A DNA stretch of 23,252 bases, from IMG/VR virus record IMGVR_UViG_3300044678_001571, positions 1 to 23,252 of that record. One strand, given 5' to 3'. The notes under the pieces were generated by a model. It saw nothing but the letters and a program-made list of their open reading frames with translations. It was not told where the DNA came from and did not search any database. Both the position numbers and the translations under genes were made by a program. Every line of letters starts with the position of its first letter. Within the stretch, counting starts at the first letter, position 1. Origin of the DNA: a virus. Below, in pieces: positions 15,023 to 22,080 of the stretch.

Positions 15023-17761
15023 ATGAAACGCAAAGAAGCAATATATTCTGGATTAGATTTAATTCCTGTTTTATTTGAAGACACATCACCAACTTCGCCT
15101 GACTATTTTCAAATAACAGAATTTCCAGTACGCTTAACTGCAGGAAAAAATTTATTTAAGTTTCAAGGAAATCCAACAAATTTAAAAGTTGGAAGTTTAC
15201 TAGGAATTGAAATATTAGATTATAATGGCGATCCAATTTATCATGAAGTAGTAGATTATCTAGATCAAGACAAATCTCGCGTAATAGCAATATATGTTTA
15301 TGATACAACATCTCCGGGTGATTGTACTGTAATTATTACAGGTGAAGCAGTAAATATTGAAGGACAACAAGTTACTGCAGATTGGCAAAATAGAACTAAC
15401 GTACGGTGGACTCGATCATGTCCGGTTAATCCAGTAACAGCAAATGAATCTGAAATTATTTTTGAATCATTACCAACTGTATTAGTTTCAGAACAAATTG
15501 GAGTACAATTAGATCGAATATATCCAAATAACACACAATTTCCAACTTATAGTACCGGCACGATTACATATTTTTCGTATAATGAACAACCAGCAATTTC
15601 TATAACCGGCGGACAATTTGATGCAGATATGACTGGCGGTACTATTACAGTTTCAAATCCAATTAATCCTCGTCCTACGGCTACATATCCTATATCTACA
15701 ACGGCGTATGTTTCTAAGATATCAAAGGTACTATCGCCATCATTGGCATTATTAGAAACAGAGTATACAGCATTTAGCAGCCAAAGCGTATATATTCACA
15801 CATATGATTCATTTGATGCATCTACATTTTCTATAAAATATGAAGCAACGCCAACTTACGTTCCAACAGAAAATTCACAATCATTTGCACTCATACAAAT
15901 TGAAAATTTACAACCAGCAACTGGAGATATTGCACGCATTAAAGTTTTTACAAACAATAAAGGTACAGTTGGTACTTGGGAATTAGTTAATGATTTTGAA
16001 TTAGAAGATACGGAAATTTTTATTTCTAGTACATCATCACTGTTTCCAGATCAATCAATTGGAATATTTACATCTCAAAGCGTTATCAATACATATTGGC
16101 AACCTCATACATATCAAAATGGGTCTGAAATAACTCCAACTACATTGCAATGGATTACATCGTCATTATCAAATGCAATGTTAATTTCTAGTTCAATTAA
16201 TATTGCGGCTCCTAACTCCGTACAGGTTGCACAAATAAGTTCATCATATCAAGGAATTTTTTTAAAAGATTCTTCATATAAAATTTCTTTAGATGCATTA
16301 GGTACAACAATTTCTGCAGCTACTGCAAAATTATCAATATATTTATCTGGTAGCAGCTTTTATCAAGATCCTACCGATTATTTTAATCAATCATTTCCTG
16401 TAAAATTTGGTAAACGAATTGGCGAATTAACATCATATGGAAATCAAAGATTTGATGATCAAATATTTAGTTTTGAAGCAGACTTTGATGGTACTGGTGT
16501 ATTATTATTAGTAGTAGAATCAGGAGAATGGCAAGTTTCAGATATACACGTTACCACAGATAATGATGCCGGATATTCTCCTAATTATACAAGAATTAAA
16601 ACGCCAATTCAAACTACACATAAAATTGACAATCAAATTTCATTTAAAACAGAATATTACAATGTAGCCGGAGTAAAAAGCAAACAAATATCATATGTTT
16701 ATGATAAAAATTGGCAAGGCGGCAATCGATATATTGATGGTGATTATTCAATGCTTACTGGTTCTTTATATGTTGCTGATTCATTAAATAGTGGCGTTGC
16801 AATTAGTGGATATCCTAATTCTGGTTTTATTAGATCATTAGGATATGAAGGATTTGCTGCAGGATTTCCTGGATTTTTACTGTGGTCTGGTTCGGCTCTG
16901 CCAAATAGTGCAGGAACAAAAGGCGGCGCAGCATATAGCGGCGTTGGATTAGAACTTTATGCAAATACTTCAAGTTATTTTAGATATGCAACTGCTAATT
17001 CAGAAATAGATGTTCGTACGAATAGATTCTTTTTTGGAAATCCTGCATCAACTTTTATTAGCGGTGCTAATGGAAATGTTGAAATTTCTGCAAGTGGTTT
17101 CCACTTAACAGCACAAGGAAATGTAACGGCATCATCATTTCTTGCAGTGCAAAATGGCGAAGTTTTATTTGATTCTAACAATGAATTTGTAGATGGATTG
17201 AATATAGGACGAGTTGTATATTTCGATCAATCTGAATATACATTTAACTTAGCTAACATATCTGGTAGTTCTCCTTTACCGACATTTACAACCGGGTCCG
17301 TTTTATCTGGACCGTCATTTCATGTATTCATATTGCCGGGCGAAACGAGAATGCAAATGTCATGTACATGGCAAATTGACCGTACGGATAATATTGGATT
17401 ACCTAATAAATCATTTAATGTATACGCAACTGTAATGAATGCAGTAACTGGTAGTTATACGGGACTTACATCATACGGTATTTTTAATAGCGGATCCACA
17501 TTTACATCACCTATTAATTTAGCAGGAACAACGGTACCAGAAAATTCACAAAGATCGGGAGCTGTTACTGGATTGTACGGCAGTATATCAGACTTAACAT
17601 TAACTAATCGTCAAGGATATTATGTATTAGTACATACATCTATAGTATACTCCGGTGGAACTGCAGCATTAAGTGGCACGTTAAAATTAAAAAACTTTGT
17701 ATTTAGAACAAGTAGAACGGTAGGCGGAAGTATAATTGCACCAACGAATCCGGTATCATAA
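15023..17761 (+). CDS. Large virion structural protein, tail/fibre type
   Basis: 912 aa. The N-terminal part has 'FPVRLTAGKNLFKFQGNPTN' from about residue 34 and 'GIEILDYNGDPIYHEV', a style common in large baseplate and tail proteins of marine myophages. The middle is a chain of Ser/Thr/Tyr-rich beta segments. The C-terminal part has fibre-like short repeats ('GNVEISASGFHLTAQGNVTA', about residues 688-707), then 'VQNGEVLFDSNNEF', and ends in a beta-rich domain. No signal peptide, membrane helix or enzyme motif was seen. It lies between recombination genes and a nucleotidyltransferase, apart from the main structural block, and has its own junction motif. No strong ribosome-binding site stands before the ATG (AGATATTTCACACG). 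Specific role unknown. Confidence 0.65.
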   Translation: MKRKEAIYSGLDLIPVLFEDTSPTSPDYFQITEFPVRLTAGKNLFKFQGNPTNLKVGSLLGIEILDYNGDPIYHEVVDYLDQDKSRVIAIYVYDTTSPGDCTVIITGEAVNIEGQQVTADWQNRTNVRWTRSCPVNPVTANESEIIFESLPTVLVSEQIGVQLDRIYPNNTQFPTYSTGTITYFSYNEQPAISITGGQFDADMTGGTITVSNPINPRPTATYPISTTAYVSKISKVLSPSLALLETEYTAFSSQSVYIHTYDSFDASTFSIKYEATPTYVPTENSQSFALIQIENLQPATGDIARIKVFTNNKGTVGTWELVNDFELEDTEIFISSTSSLFPDQSIGIFTSQSVINTYWQPHTYQNGSEITPTTLQWITSSLSNAMLISSSINIAAPNSVQVAQISSSYQGIFLKDSSYKISLDALGTTISAATAKLSIYLSGSSFYQDPTDYFNQSFPVKFGKRIGELTSYGNQRFDDQIFSFEADFDGTGVLLLVVESGEWQVSDIHVTTDNDAGYSPNYTRIKTPIQTTHKIDNQISFKTEYYNVAGVKSKQISYVYDKNWQGGNRYIDGDYSMLTGSLYVADSLNSGVAISGYPNSGFIRSLGYEGFAAGFPGFLLWSGSALPNSAGTKGGAAYSGVGLELYANTSSYFRYATANSEIDVRTNRFFFGNPASTFISGANGNVEISASGFHLTAQGNVTASSFLAVQNGEVLFDSNNEFVDGLNIGRVVYFDQSEYTFNLANISGSSPLPTFTTGSVLSGPSFHVFILPGETRMQMSCTWQIDRTDNIGLPNKSFNVYATVMNAVTGSYTGLTSYGIFNSGSTFTSPINLAGTTVPENSQRSGAVTGLYGSISDLTLTNRQGYYVLVHTSIVYSGGTAALSGTLKLKNFVFRTSRTVGGSIIAPTNPVS

Positions 17762-17774
17762 TATTTATATAAAA
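17759..17774 (+). promoter_or_regulatory. Recurring AT junction motif, copy 4
   Basis: The sequence TAATATTTATATAAAA matches copy 3 exactly over 16 bases and again begins with the stop codon of the upstream gene (TAA, 17759-17761). It ends nine bases before the ATG at 17784, with a CGGAAC ribosome-binding site between. Confidence 0.55.
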
Positions 17775-17783
17775 CGGAACATA

Positions 17784-19835
17784 ATGAATAAAATAACAGT
17801 TTTATTTCCCGGTGGATTTAAACCATTAACAGGAGCTCATTTAGCATTAGCACAACGATATGCAGAATCTCCGCAAGTAGGTCGAGTAATAATATTAATT
17901 GGACCAAATTCTAGAGACGGTATTACTAGAGAACAAAGCATTGAAATGTTTAATTTACTTAATGATAATCCTGATATCATTATTCAACCTACACAACACA
18001 ATTCACCAATTGTTGCAGCATACGAATATTTGTTTGATTTGCCATCTGATGCAAAAGGACGTTATGCAATGGCAGCATCTACCAAAGGAGATGATTATGT
18101 TAGAGCAAAAGCTTTTGTACCCAATGTAGATAAATATGCAACGATTGGTGACAAAAAAGGACGTAAAATTCCAATGGGAATTGATGCAACAGAATTAAGT
18201 ATTGATGTAGATCCAGAAACATATGCAAACGGAATGCCGATATCAGCAACTACGGTACGACAATCAATTGCAGATCGAGATTATGAAACATTTCGTGCAT
18301 CATATCCTCAATTTAAAGATGCAGTTGTAAAAAATGCATGGCAAATTGCAACGGGATTACAAGAAGCATTGTTTTCAAAAGAATGGTGGGCAAAACAATT
18401 ACAAGAAGAAGTTGATGAAATGTTTGCTGCTACAATGAACAATGCAGAAACACGTCGACATAAAAATAAGATCAATAAATTAAACAAATTTTTAGATAAA
18501 CAAGATGATAGATCATTTGTATATGATTTTGATAAATTTCCAAAAACTGTATATGGTGCAAAATTAATGGAAGGTGGCGCAGCTGGACATATGGCACACC
18601 CATGGGATGATCATGGATTAACTTTTAATGATATGAAAGAAATAGTATCTCGTGCATTAGAAGGGCGTTTAGATATTGAAGCTGCAGTTACAGAAAAAAC
18701 CGATGGTCAAAACATTCAAGTTACTTGGAAAAATGGTCAACCCGGATTTGCTCGCGGCAAAGGAACTATTATTAATCCAATGACTCCTGCAGAATTAATT
18801 GCTGATTTCCAACGCAAACAACAAAAAGCTATAGCAGAAAAAGGAGCTGAAGCGGGAGTAAATTATCAACGAGTAGTAGATGCATATCAAGCTTGTGCTG
18901 AAGATTTAACAGAATCATTGCAACGTATACCTGCAGATAGATTAGCACAAATATTTAAAAATGGTCGAGTATTTGCAAACATGGAAATTATTTATCCTGC
19001 AACTAAAAATGTTATATCATATGATAAAGCACATTTGCAATTTCATAATTTAGTTGAATATGATGAACAAGGCAATATAGTCGAAACAGATTTAACCGGT
19101 GGTGCAATGGTTCAACAAATTATTCAAGATGCAAATGCACATATGCAAAAAACATTTTCATTTATTCCACCTCAAAAAATTAAAATTGGTAAAATATCTA
19201 ATTTTGAAGATCAACAAGCTGCATTCTTTAATGAAATTGATCAACTTAGATCTAAGTTCGGTTTAAAAGAAACAGATCAAATAGCTGAGTATCATAAAGC
19301 GTGGTGGCAAGATGTTATTAAAACACAAGCTGATAAAATGGGATATGAAATTCCAGAAAATGTGTTAAATGCATTAATAAATCGTTGGGCGTTCTTTGAT
19401 AAGTCGGAAAGTATAACCACACTTAAAAAACAAATTACAAATCCAGAATTCTTAAATTGGGTTCAAGAATTTGACAAAAATGAATTCAAACGATATTACA
19501 AACAAAACATGGAACCGTTTGAAACGTTATTTTTACGGTTAGGAGCAGTAGCATTAAAAAATGCAGAAAATTTCTTAGCAGCAAATCCATCAAAAACAGT
19601 ACAAACAATTAAACAAGAATTAGCTGAACTTATTAGAGAATTGCAAACCAATCCAAATCCATCAACCGTTGCAAAATTAGAATTAGAACTTAAACGCATT
19701 GAACGATTAGGTGGATTTGATCAAATTGTTCCTTCGGAGGGTGTTGTATTTACATATGGCGGAAATACATACAAGCTTACCGGAGCATTTGCACCTGTTA
19801 ATCAGATACTAGGAGTATTGAAATACGCACGATGA
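17784..19835 (+). CDS. Bifunctional nucleotidylyltransferase-ligase fusion
   Basis: 683 aa from the ATG at 17784. An in-frame ATG at 17736 lies inside the previous gene and before the junction motif, so it is rejected. Residues 1 to about 175 form a cytidylyltransferase/NMNAT-type fold: 'FPGGFKPLTGAH' (a variant HxGH reading T16-G-A-H19) and 'ISATTVR' (153-159). After a helical linker (about 195-260), residues about 280-683 look like the adenylyltransferase core of RNA/DNA ligases. Motif I is 'EKTDGQNI' (K305 as the likely AMP acceptor, D307, G308), followed by 'FARGKGT'. A motif III-like 'FANMEIIYP' contains E401, motif IV is 'EGVVF' (E652) and motif V is 'YKLTG' (K664). Both catalytic cores seem complete. 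The substrates are unknown: NAD synthesis, end repair of RNA, or nucleotide-modified protein are all possible. Confidence 0.82.
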   Translation: MNKITVLFPGGFKPLTGAHLALAQRYAESPQVGRVIILIGPNSRDGITREQSIEMFNLLNDNPDIIIQPTQHNSPIVAAYEYLFDLPSDAKGRYAMAASTKGDDYVRAKAFVPNVDKYATIGDKKGRKIPMGIDATELSIDVDPETYANGMPISATTVRQSIADRDYETFRASYPQFKDAVVKNAWQIATGLQEALFSKEWWAKQLQEEVDEMFAATMNNAETRRHKNKINKLNKFLDKQDDRSFVYDFDKFPKTVYGAKLMEGGAAGHMAHPWDDHGLTFNDMKEIVSRALEGRLDIEAAVTEKTDGQNIQVTWKNGQPGFARGKGTIINPMTPAELIADFQRKQQKAIAEKGAEAGVNYQRVVDAYQACAEDLTESLQRIPADRLAQIFKNGRVFANMEIIYPATKNVISYDKAHLQFHNLVEYDEQGNIVETDLTGGAMVQQIIQDANAHMQKTFSFIPPQKIKIGKISNFEDQQAAFFNEIDQLRSKFGLKETDQIAEYHKAWWQDVIKTQADKMGYEIPENVLNALINRWAFFDKSESITTLKKQITNPEFLNWVQEFDKNEFKRYYKQNMEPFETLFLRLGAVALKNAENFLAANPSKTVQTIKQELAELIRELQTNPNPSTVAKLELELKRIERLGGFDQIVPSEGVVFTYGGNTYKLTGAFAPVNQILGVLKYAR

Positions 19836-19851
19836 TATATTTATATTAAAA
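19836..19851 (+). promoter_or_regulatory. Recurring AT junction motif, copy 5
   Basis: The sequence TATATTTATATTAAAA starts directly after the TGA stop of the fusion gene (19833-19835) and ends 12 bases before the ATG at 19864, with GGAAAG between. It is nearly the same as copy 2. Confidence 0.55.
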
Positions 19852-19863
19852 TTGGAAAGAATT

Positions 19864-20733
19864 ATGGCTGAACGACATAAAAGCAAGTATAAAACACCGA
19901 AAGATTTTGAGAAGTCTCAAAAACCAAAACTAAGAAAAGATCTTAAAGATTATACCGCAGATGATAAAAAAGGCGGAATGAATCCTAAAACTACTGGAGA
20001 TATGCAACATAATGTTTTGCGTAAGCGAGACAAACAAATGCAAGATGACGGTAAAATGTATCCAACATATAATGATGATGATCGTTTATATAAAGATATT
20101 GAAGATGGCGATTATGATCCAAAGACTGCTGCTAAACGATTAAAAAAACGACAAGATACTGAAGAAAAAGAAACAGCAGATGTATTACAAGATAAAATTG
20201 AAAATTTGACTCGCGAACAACACGAACGATTAGTTAGAGAATATGTTCGCAGAAAAATTGCAAAAATAATAAAAGAGCAAGGCGAACCTGCTCCAGCTGA
20301 TGCACCTGAAGCACCAGCACCTGAAGCGCCAGCGCCAGAAGCACCAGCACCGAATGCTCCGCCTGCAGACGCACCAGCACCTGACGCACCTGCTCCTGCA
20401 GGAGCTCCTGCTACACCTCCACCTGCTCCAACACCGGCACCACCAGCGCCAGAAGCTACAGCACCTGATGCTGCCGCTAAGCCAGATGCAGAAAAAGAAG
20501 CAGAAAAAGAAATTTCTCCAGAAACAAAACAAGCATTAGATGTTGATCGATTTGTTAAACATTTAAATAAACGAGATGGAAATATAGCTAAAGTTAAAGA
20601 TATATTAAAAGTTCTTAATTTAGCTACAAAAGATTTAGACCCAGCTGATATTACAAATACTTATAAAATGATAAAAATTGCAACTACAAAAAAATTAGCA
20701 AAGTTTGGTCAAGAACATACAAATAAAAAATAA
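19864..20733 (+). CDS. Charged protein with Pro/Ala-rich linker, function unknown
   Basis: 289 aa from the ATG at 19864, which has GGAAAG just upstream; a TTG 12 bases earlier is a less likely start. There are three parts. Residues 1 to about 140 are highly charged and Lys/Asp/Glu-rich, ending in an amphipathic helix 'EQHERLVREYVRRKIAKII'. Residues about 142-205 are a Pro/Ala-rich linker built from APE, APA and APD units. The last 75 residues are a compact helical segment ('DVDRFVKHLNKRDGNIAKV' and on). No signal peptide, membrane helix or enzyme motif was seen. The charged ends joined by a flexible linker could suit a scaffolding, core or adaptor protein, and the position a few genes before the terminase fits a head-assembly role, but this is a guess. 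Confidence 0.6.
   Translation: MAERHKSKYKTPKDFEKSQKPKLRKDLKDYTADDKKGGMNPKTTGDMQHNVLRKRDKQMQDDGKMYPTYNDDDRLYKDIEDGDYDPKTAAKRLKKRQDTEEKETADVLQDKIENLTREQHERLVREYVRRKIAKIIKEQGEPAPADAPEAPAPEAPAPEAPAPNAPPADAPAPDAPAPAGAPATPPPAPTPAPPAPEATAPDAAAKPDAEKEAEKEISPETKQALDVDRFVKHLNKRDGNIAKVKDILKVLNLATKDLDPADITNTYKMIKIATTKKLAKFGQEHTNKK
20287..20478 (+). repeat. Degenerate GC-richer repeat coding a Pro/Ala linker
   Basis: Units close to GCACCAGCACCTGAA recur with variations (GCGCCAGCGCCAGAA, GCACCAGCACCTGAC). This gives a local rise in G+C within an otherwise AT-rich genome. All units keep the reading frame, and the repeat codes an Ala-Pro-x spacer inside the 289-aa protein. Such tracts vary in length by slippage. 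Confidence 0.75.
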
Positions 20734-20739
20734 AGTTAC

Positions 20740-21375
20740 ATGTCAAAAAAGTTACAAAACATTAAAGCTGTTCAACAAATGTTGGACGGCACTCATAAGT
20801 TTCAAACCAAAAAAACTGTAGGGTTTTCTGATGCAAAAAACAAATCAGAACATCGAGAAGTTGGTGATGTTTGGGAAGAAACTGATGCAAGTGGAAACGT
20901 ATATGTTGTAGAACAGCGTGAAGGTTTTCGAATTCGTAAAACAAAAAATTCAGATATTTTTCAATCTATAAGAGATGAATTACGTGCATTTCCTAATTGT
21001 AGAAAAGACGTATGCACATGTGTTGGTACGCATCATTTAGATCAACAAATGAGAAAGATTCATGGTATGTGTTTTGATTGTGTAATTGAAATGGAACATG
21101 AATTAAAAAATACCGGAACATATGAAGAATACGAACGCAATAAAATTCATGAAAATGCATTAGCATGGTTACGTGATGCAGAACGAGATGTTGAACTCTT
21201 AAAACAAGCATATACCGAATCAATGAAATTTGTAAGTAATAGTGAAGGCGTTACAGAAACTTGGTCAGCAAAAATGACGCCTGAGGAATTTGAAAATACA
21301 ATACAAAAAGAATGGGATAAATTCAAAGAAAATTTTATAAAACGATTAAATGGAGAATCAGATGAAAACAATTAA
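20740..21375 (+). CDS. Cys-rich probable zinc-binding protein, function unknown
   Basis: 211 aa, six bases after the preceding gene. I do not recognise the family. A cluster of possible metal ligands lies mid-protein: C87, C92, C94, H98, H99, H108, C111 and C114, with the last two as C-F-D-C. This suggests one zinc site of ribbon or treble-clef type. The N-terminal part has 'GDVWEETDASGNVYVVEQRE' (a beta hairpin by appearance), and the C-terminal half is helical and acidic ('ALAWLRDAERDVELLKQAY'). It is cytoplasmic by appearance. No ribosome-binding site stands out before the ATG (AAAGTTAC). The stop lies beyond the start of the next gene (14-base overlap), so the two are probably co-translated. 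Confidence 0.62.
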   Translation: MSKKLQNIKAVQQMLDGTHKFQTKKTVGFSDAKNKSEHREVGDVWEETDASGNVYVVEQREGFRIRKTKNSDIFQSIRDELRAFPNCRKDVCTCVGTHHLDQQMRKIHGMCFDCVIEMEHELKNTGTYEEYERNKIHENALAWLRDAERDVELLKQAYTESMKFVSNSEGVTETWSAKMTPEEFENTIQKEWDKFKENFIKRLNGESDENN

Positions 21376-21697
21376 AAAATATTGGGCAATAATTGCCGGA
21401 GTAATTTTAGCAATCATTGCTGCTATTTTTGTAAGCGATAAACTCAATAAAAAGAAAGTTACAAAATTAGATAAAAAAATTGATGATAATAATCAACAAA
21501 TTGATCAACTTCAAGGCAAAACTGAAGTTATTGAAGAACAGCGTGTTGAAATAAAAGAAGAAATTCAAGAAACTAAAACAGAAATTGAAGAATTGCAAAC
21601 AGCTAAAGAAGAACTACAAGTAGAAGAAAAACCTGTAGAAGAAGCAAAACAAAATATTTTAAACAAAACACGTCGGGGACGTAAATCAAGAAAATAA
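21362..21697 (+). CDS. Small membrane protein with coiled coil (inner-membrane spanin-like)
   Basis: 111 aa from the ATG at 21362, which has GGAGA five bases upstream; an ATG at 21350 is in frame but lies before that site. One membrane helix near the N-terminus (residues 8-25, 'WAIIAGVILAIIAAIFV') follows a short basic segment. This predicts N-in, C-out topology. After it comes a long Glu/Lys/Gln heptad-like coiled coil (about 34-92) and a very basic tail (TRRGRKSRK). This is the shape of Rz-type inner-membrane spanins, which help disrupt the outer membrane at lysis. It overlaps the upstream gene by 14 bases and is followed after one base by another membrane protein. The spanin role is inferred from topology and pairing only; a tail- or injection-related membrane protein is an alternative. 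Confidence 0.6.
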   Translation: MKTIKKYWAIIAGVILAIIAAIFVSDKLNKKKVTKLDKKIDDNNQQIDQLQGKTEVIEEQRVEIKEEIQETKTEIEELQTAKEELQVEEKPVEEAKQNILNKTRRGRKSRK

Positions 21698-21698
21698 T

Positions 21699-22079
21699 AT
21701 GAAACAGTTATTAGTTATATTGTTATTCCCGGTATTTGCATTAACACAAACAAAACCTGATACGTGTTTTACGCAACAAGAAATTGTTGATATTTCATAT
21801 ACATTAGATTCATTATATGCATTAGATTCAATTAACAATGCATTGATTGATAAGTATATTACATTATCAAAACAGCATGACGAATTAATTAAATTAGATT
21901 CATTGCAATTACGTTACAAAGATCAACAAATTGCTCTATTGCAAGAAAACGTAGAAATATATATTCGTAGAGAACGATATCTTAAACCAAAATGGTATGA
22001 AGCAAAGGGATTATGGTTTACTGCAGGAATACTTACAACATTAGGATCTGGAATATTAATCAATGAAATCTTAAAATAA
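21699..22079 (+). CDS. Exported protein with signal peptide, coiled coil and C-terminal membrane helix
   Basis: 126 aa. The N-terminus 'MKQLLVILLFPVFALTQTK' is a signal peptide of a style common in Bacteroidota (short Lys n-region, Leu/Ile/Phe core, cleavage near A-L-T-Q). A cysteine follows at residue 23 but without a normal lipobox. Residues about 30-85 are a predicted helix or coiled coil ('LDSLYALDSINNALIDKYI' and on). A single membrane helix occupies the C-terminus (about 106-125, 'WFTAGILTTLGSGILI'). A signal plus C-terminal anchor resembles unimolecular spanins, apart from the missing lipobox. It directly follows the coiled-coil membrane protein (one-base gap) and ends one base before the terminase start. 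The lysis role is inferred. Confidence 0.6.
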   Translation: MKQLLVILLFPVFALTQTKPDTCFTQQEIVDISYTLDSLYALDSINNALIDKYITLSKQHDELIKLDSLQLRYKDQQIALLQENVEIYIRRERYLKPKWYEAKGLWFTAGILTTLGSGILINEILK

Positions 22080-22080
22080 T

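Noticed and set aside
17736-17783. An earlier in-frame ATG for the nucleotidyltransferase fusion
   Set aside because: It lies inside the upstream gene and before the junction motif. The ATG at 17784 has a ribosome-binding site and begins the conserved first strand directly.
19852-19863. TTG as start of the 289-aa protein
   Set aside because: The ATG at 19864 has GGAAAG at a normal distance; the TTG would overlap that site.
20230-20532. A 100-codon open frame on the - strand, rich in Cys, Trp and Arg
   Set aside because: It is the antisense shadow of the Pro/Ala-coding repeat; its odd composition follows from that repeat. No start signal was seen.
20300-20539. A His/Gln/Leu-rich open frame on the + strand
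   Set aside because: It is an out-of-frame reading of the same repeat, fully inside the 289-aa gene.
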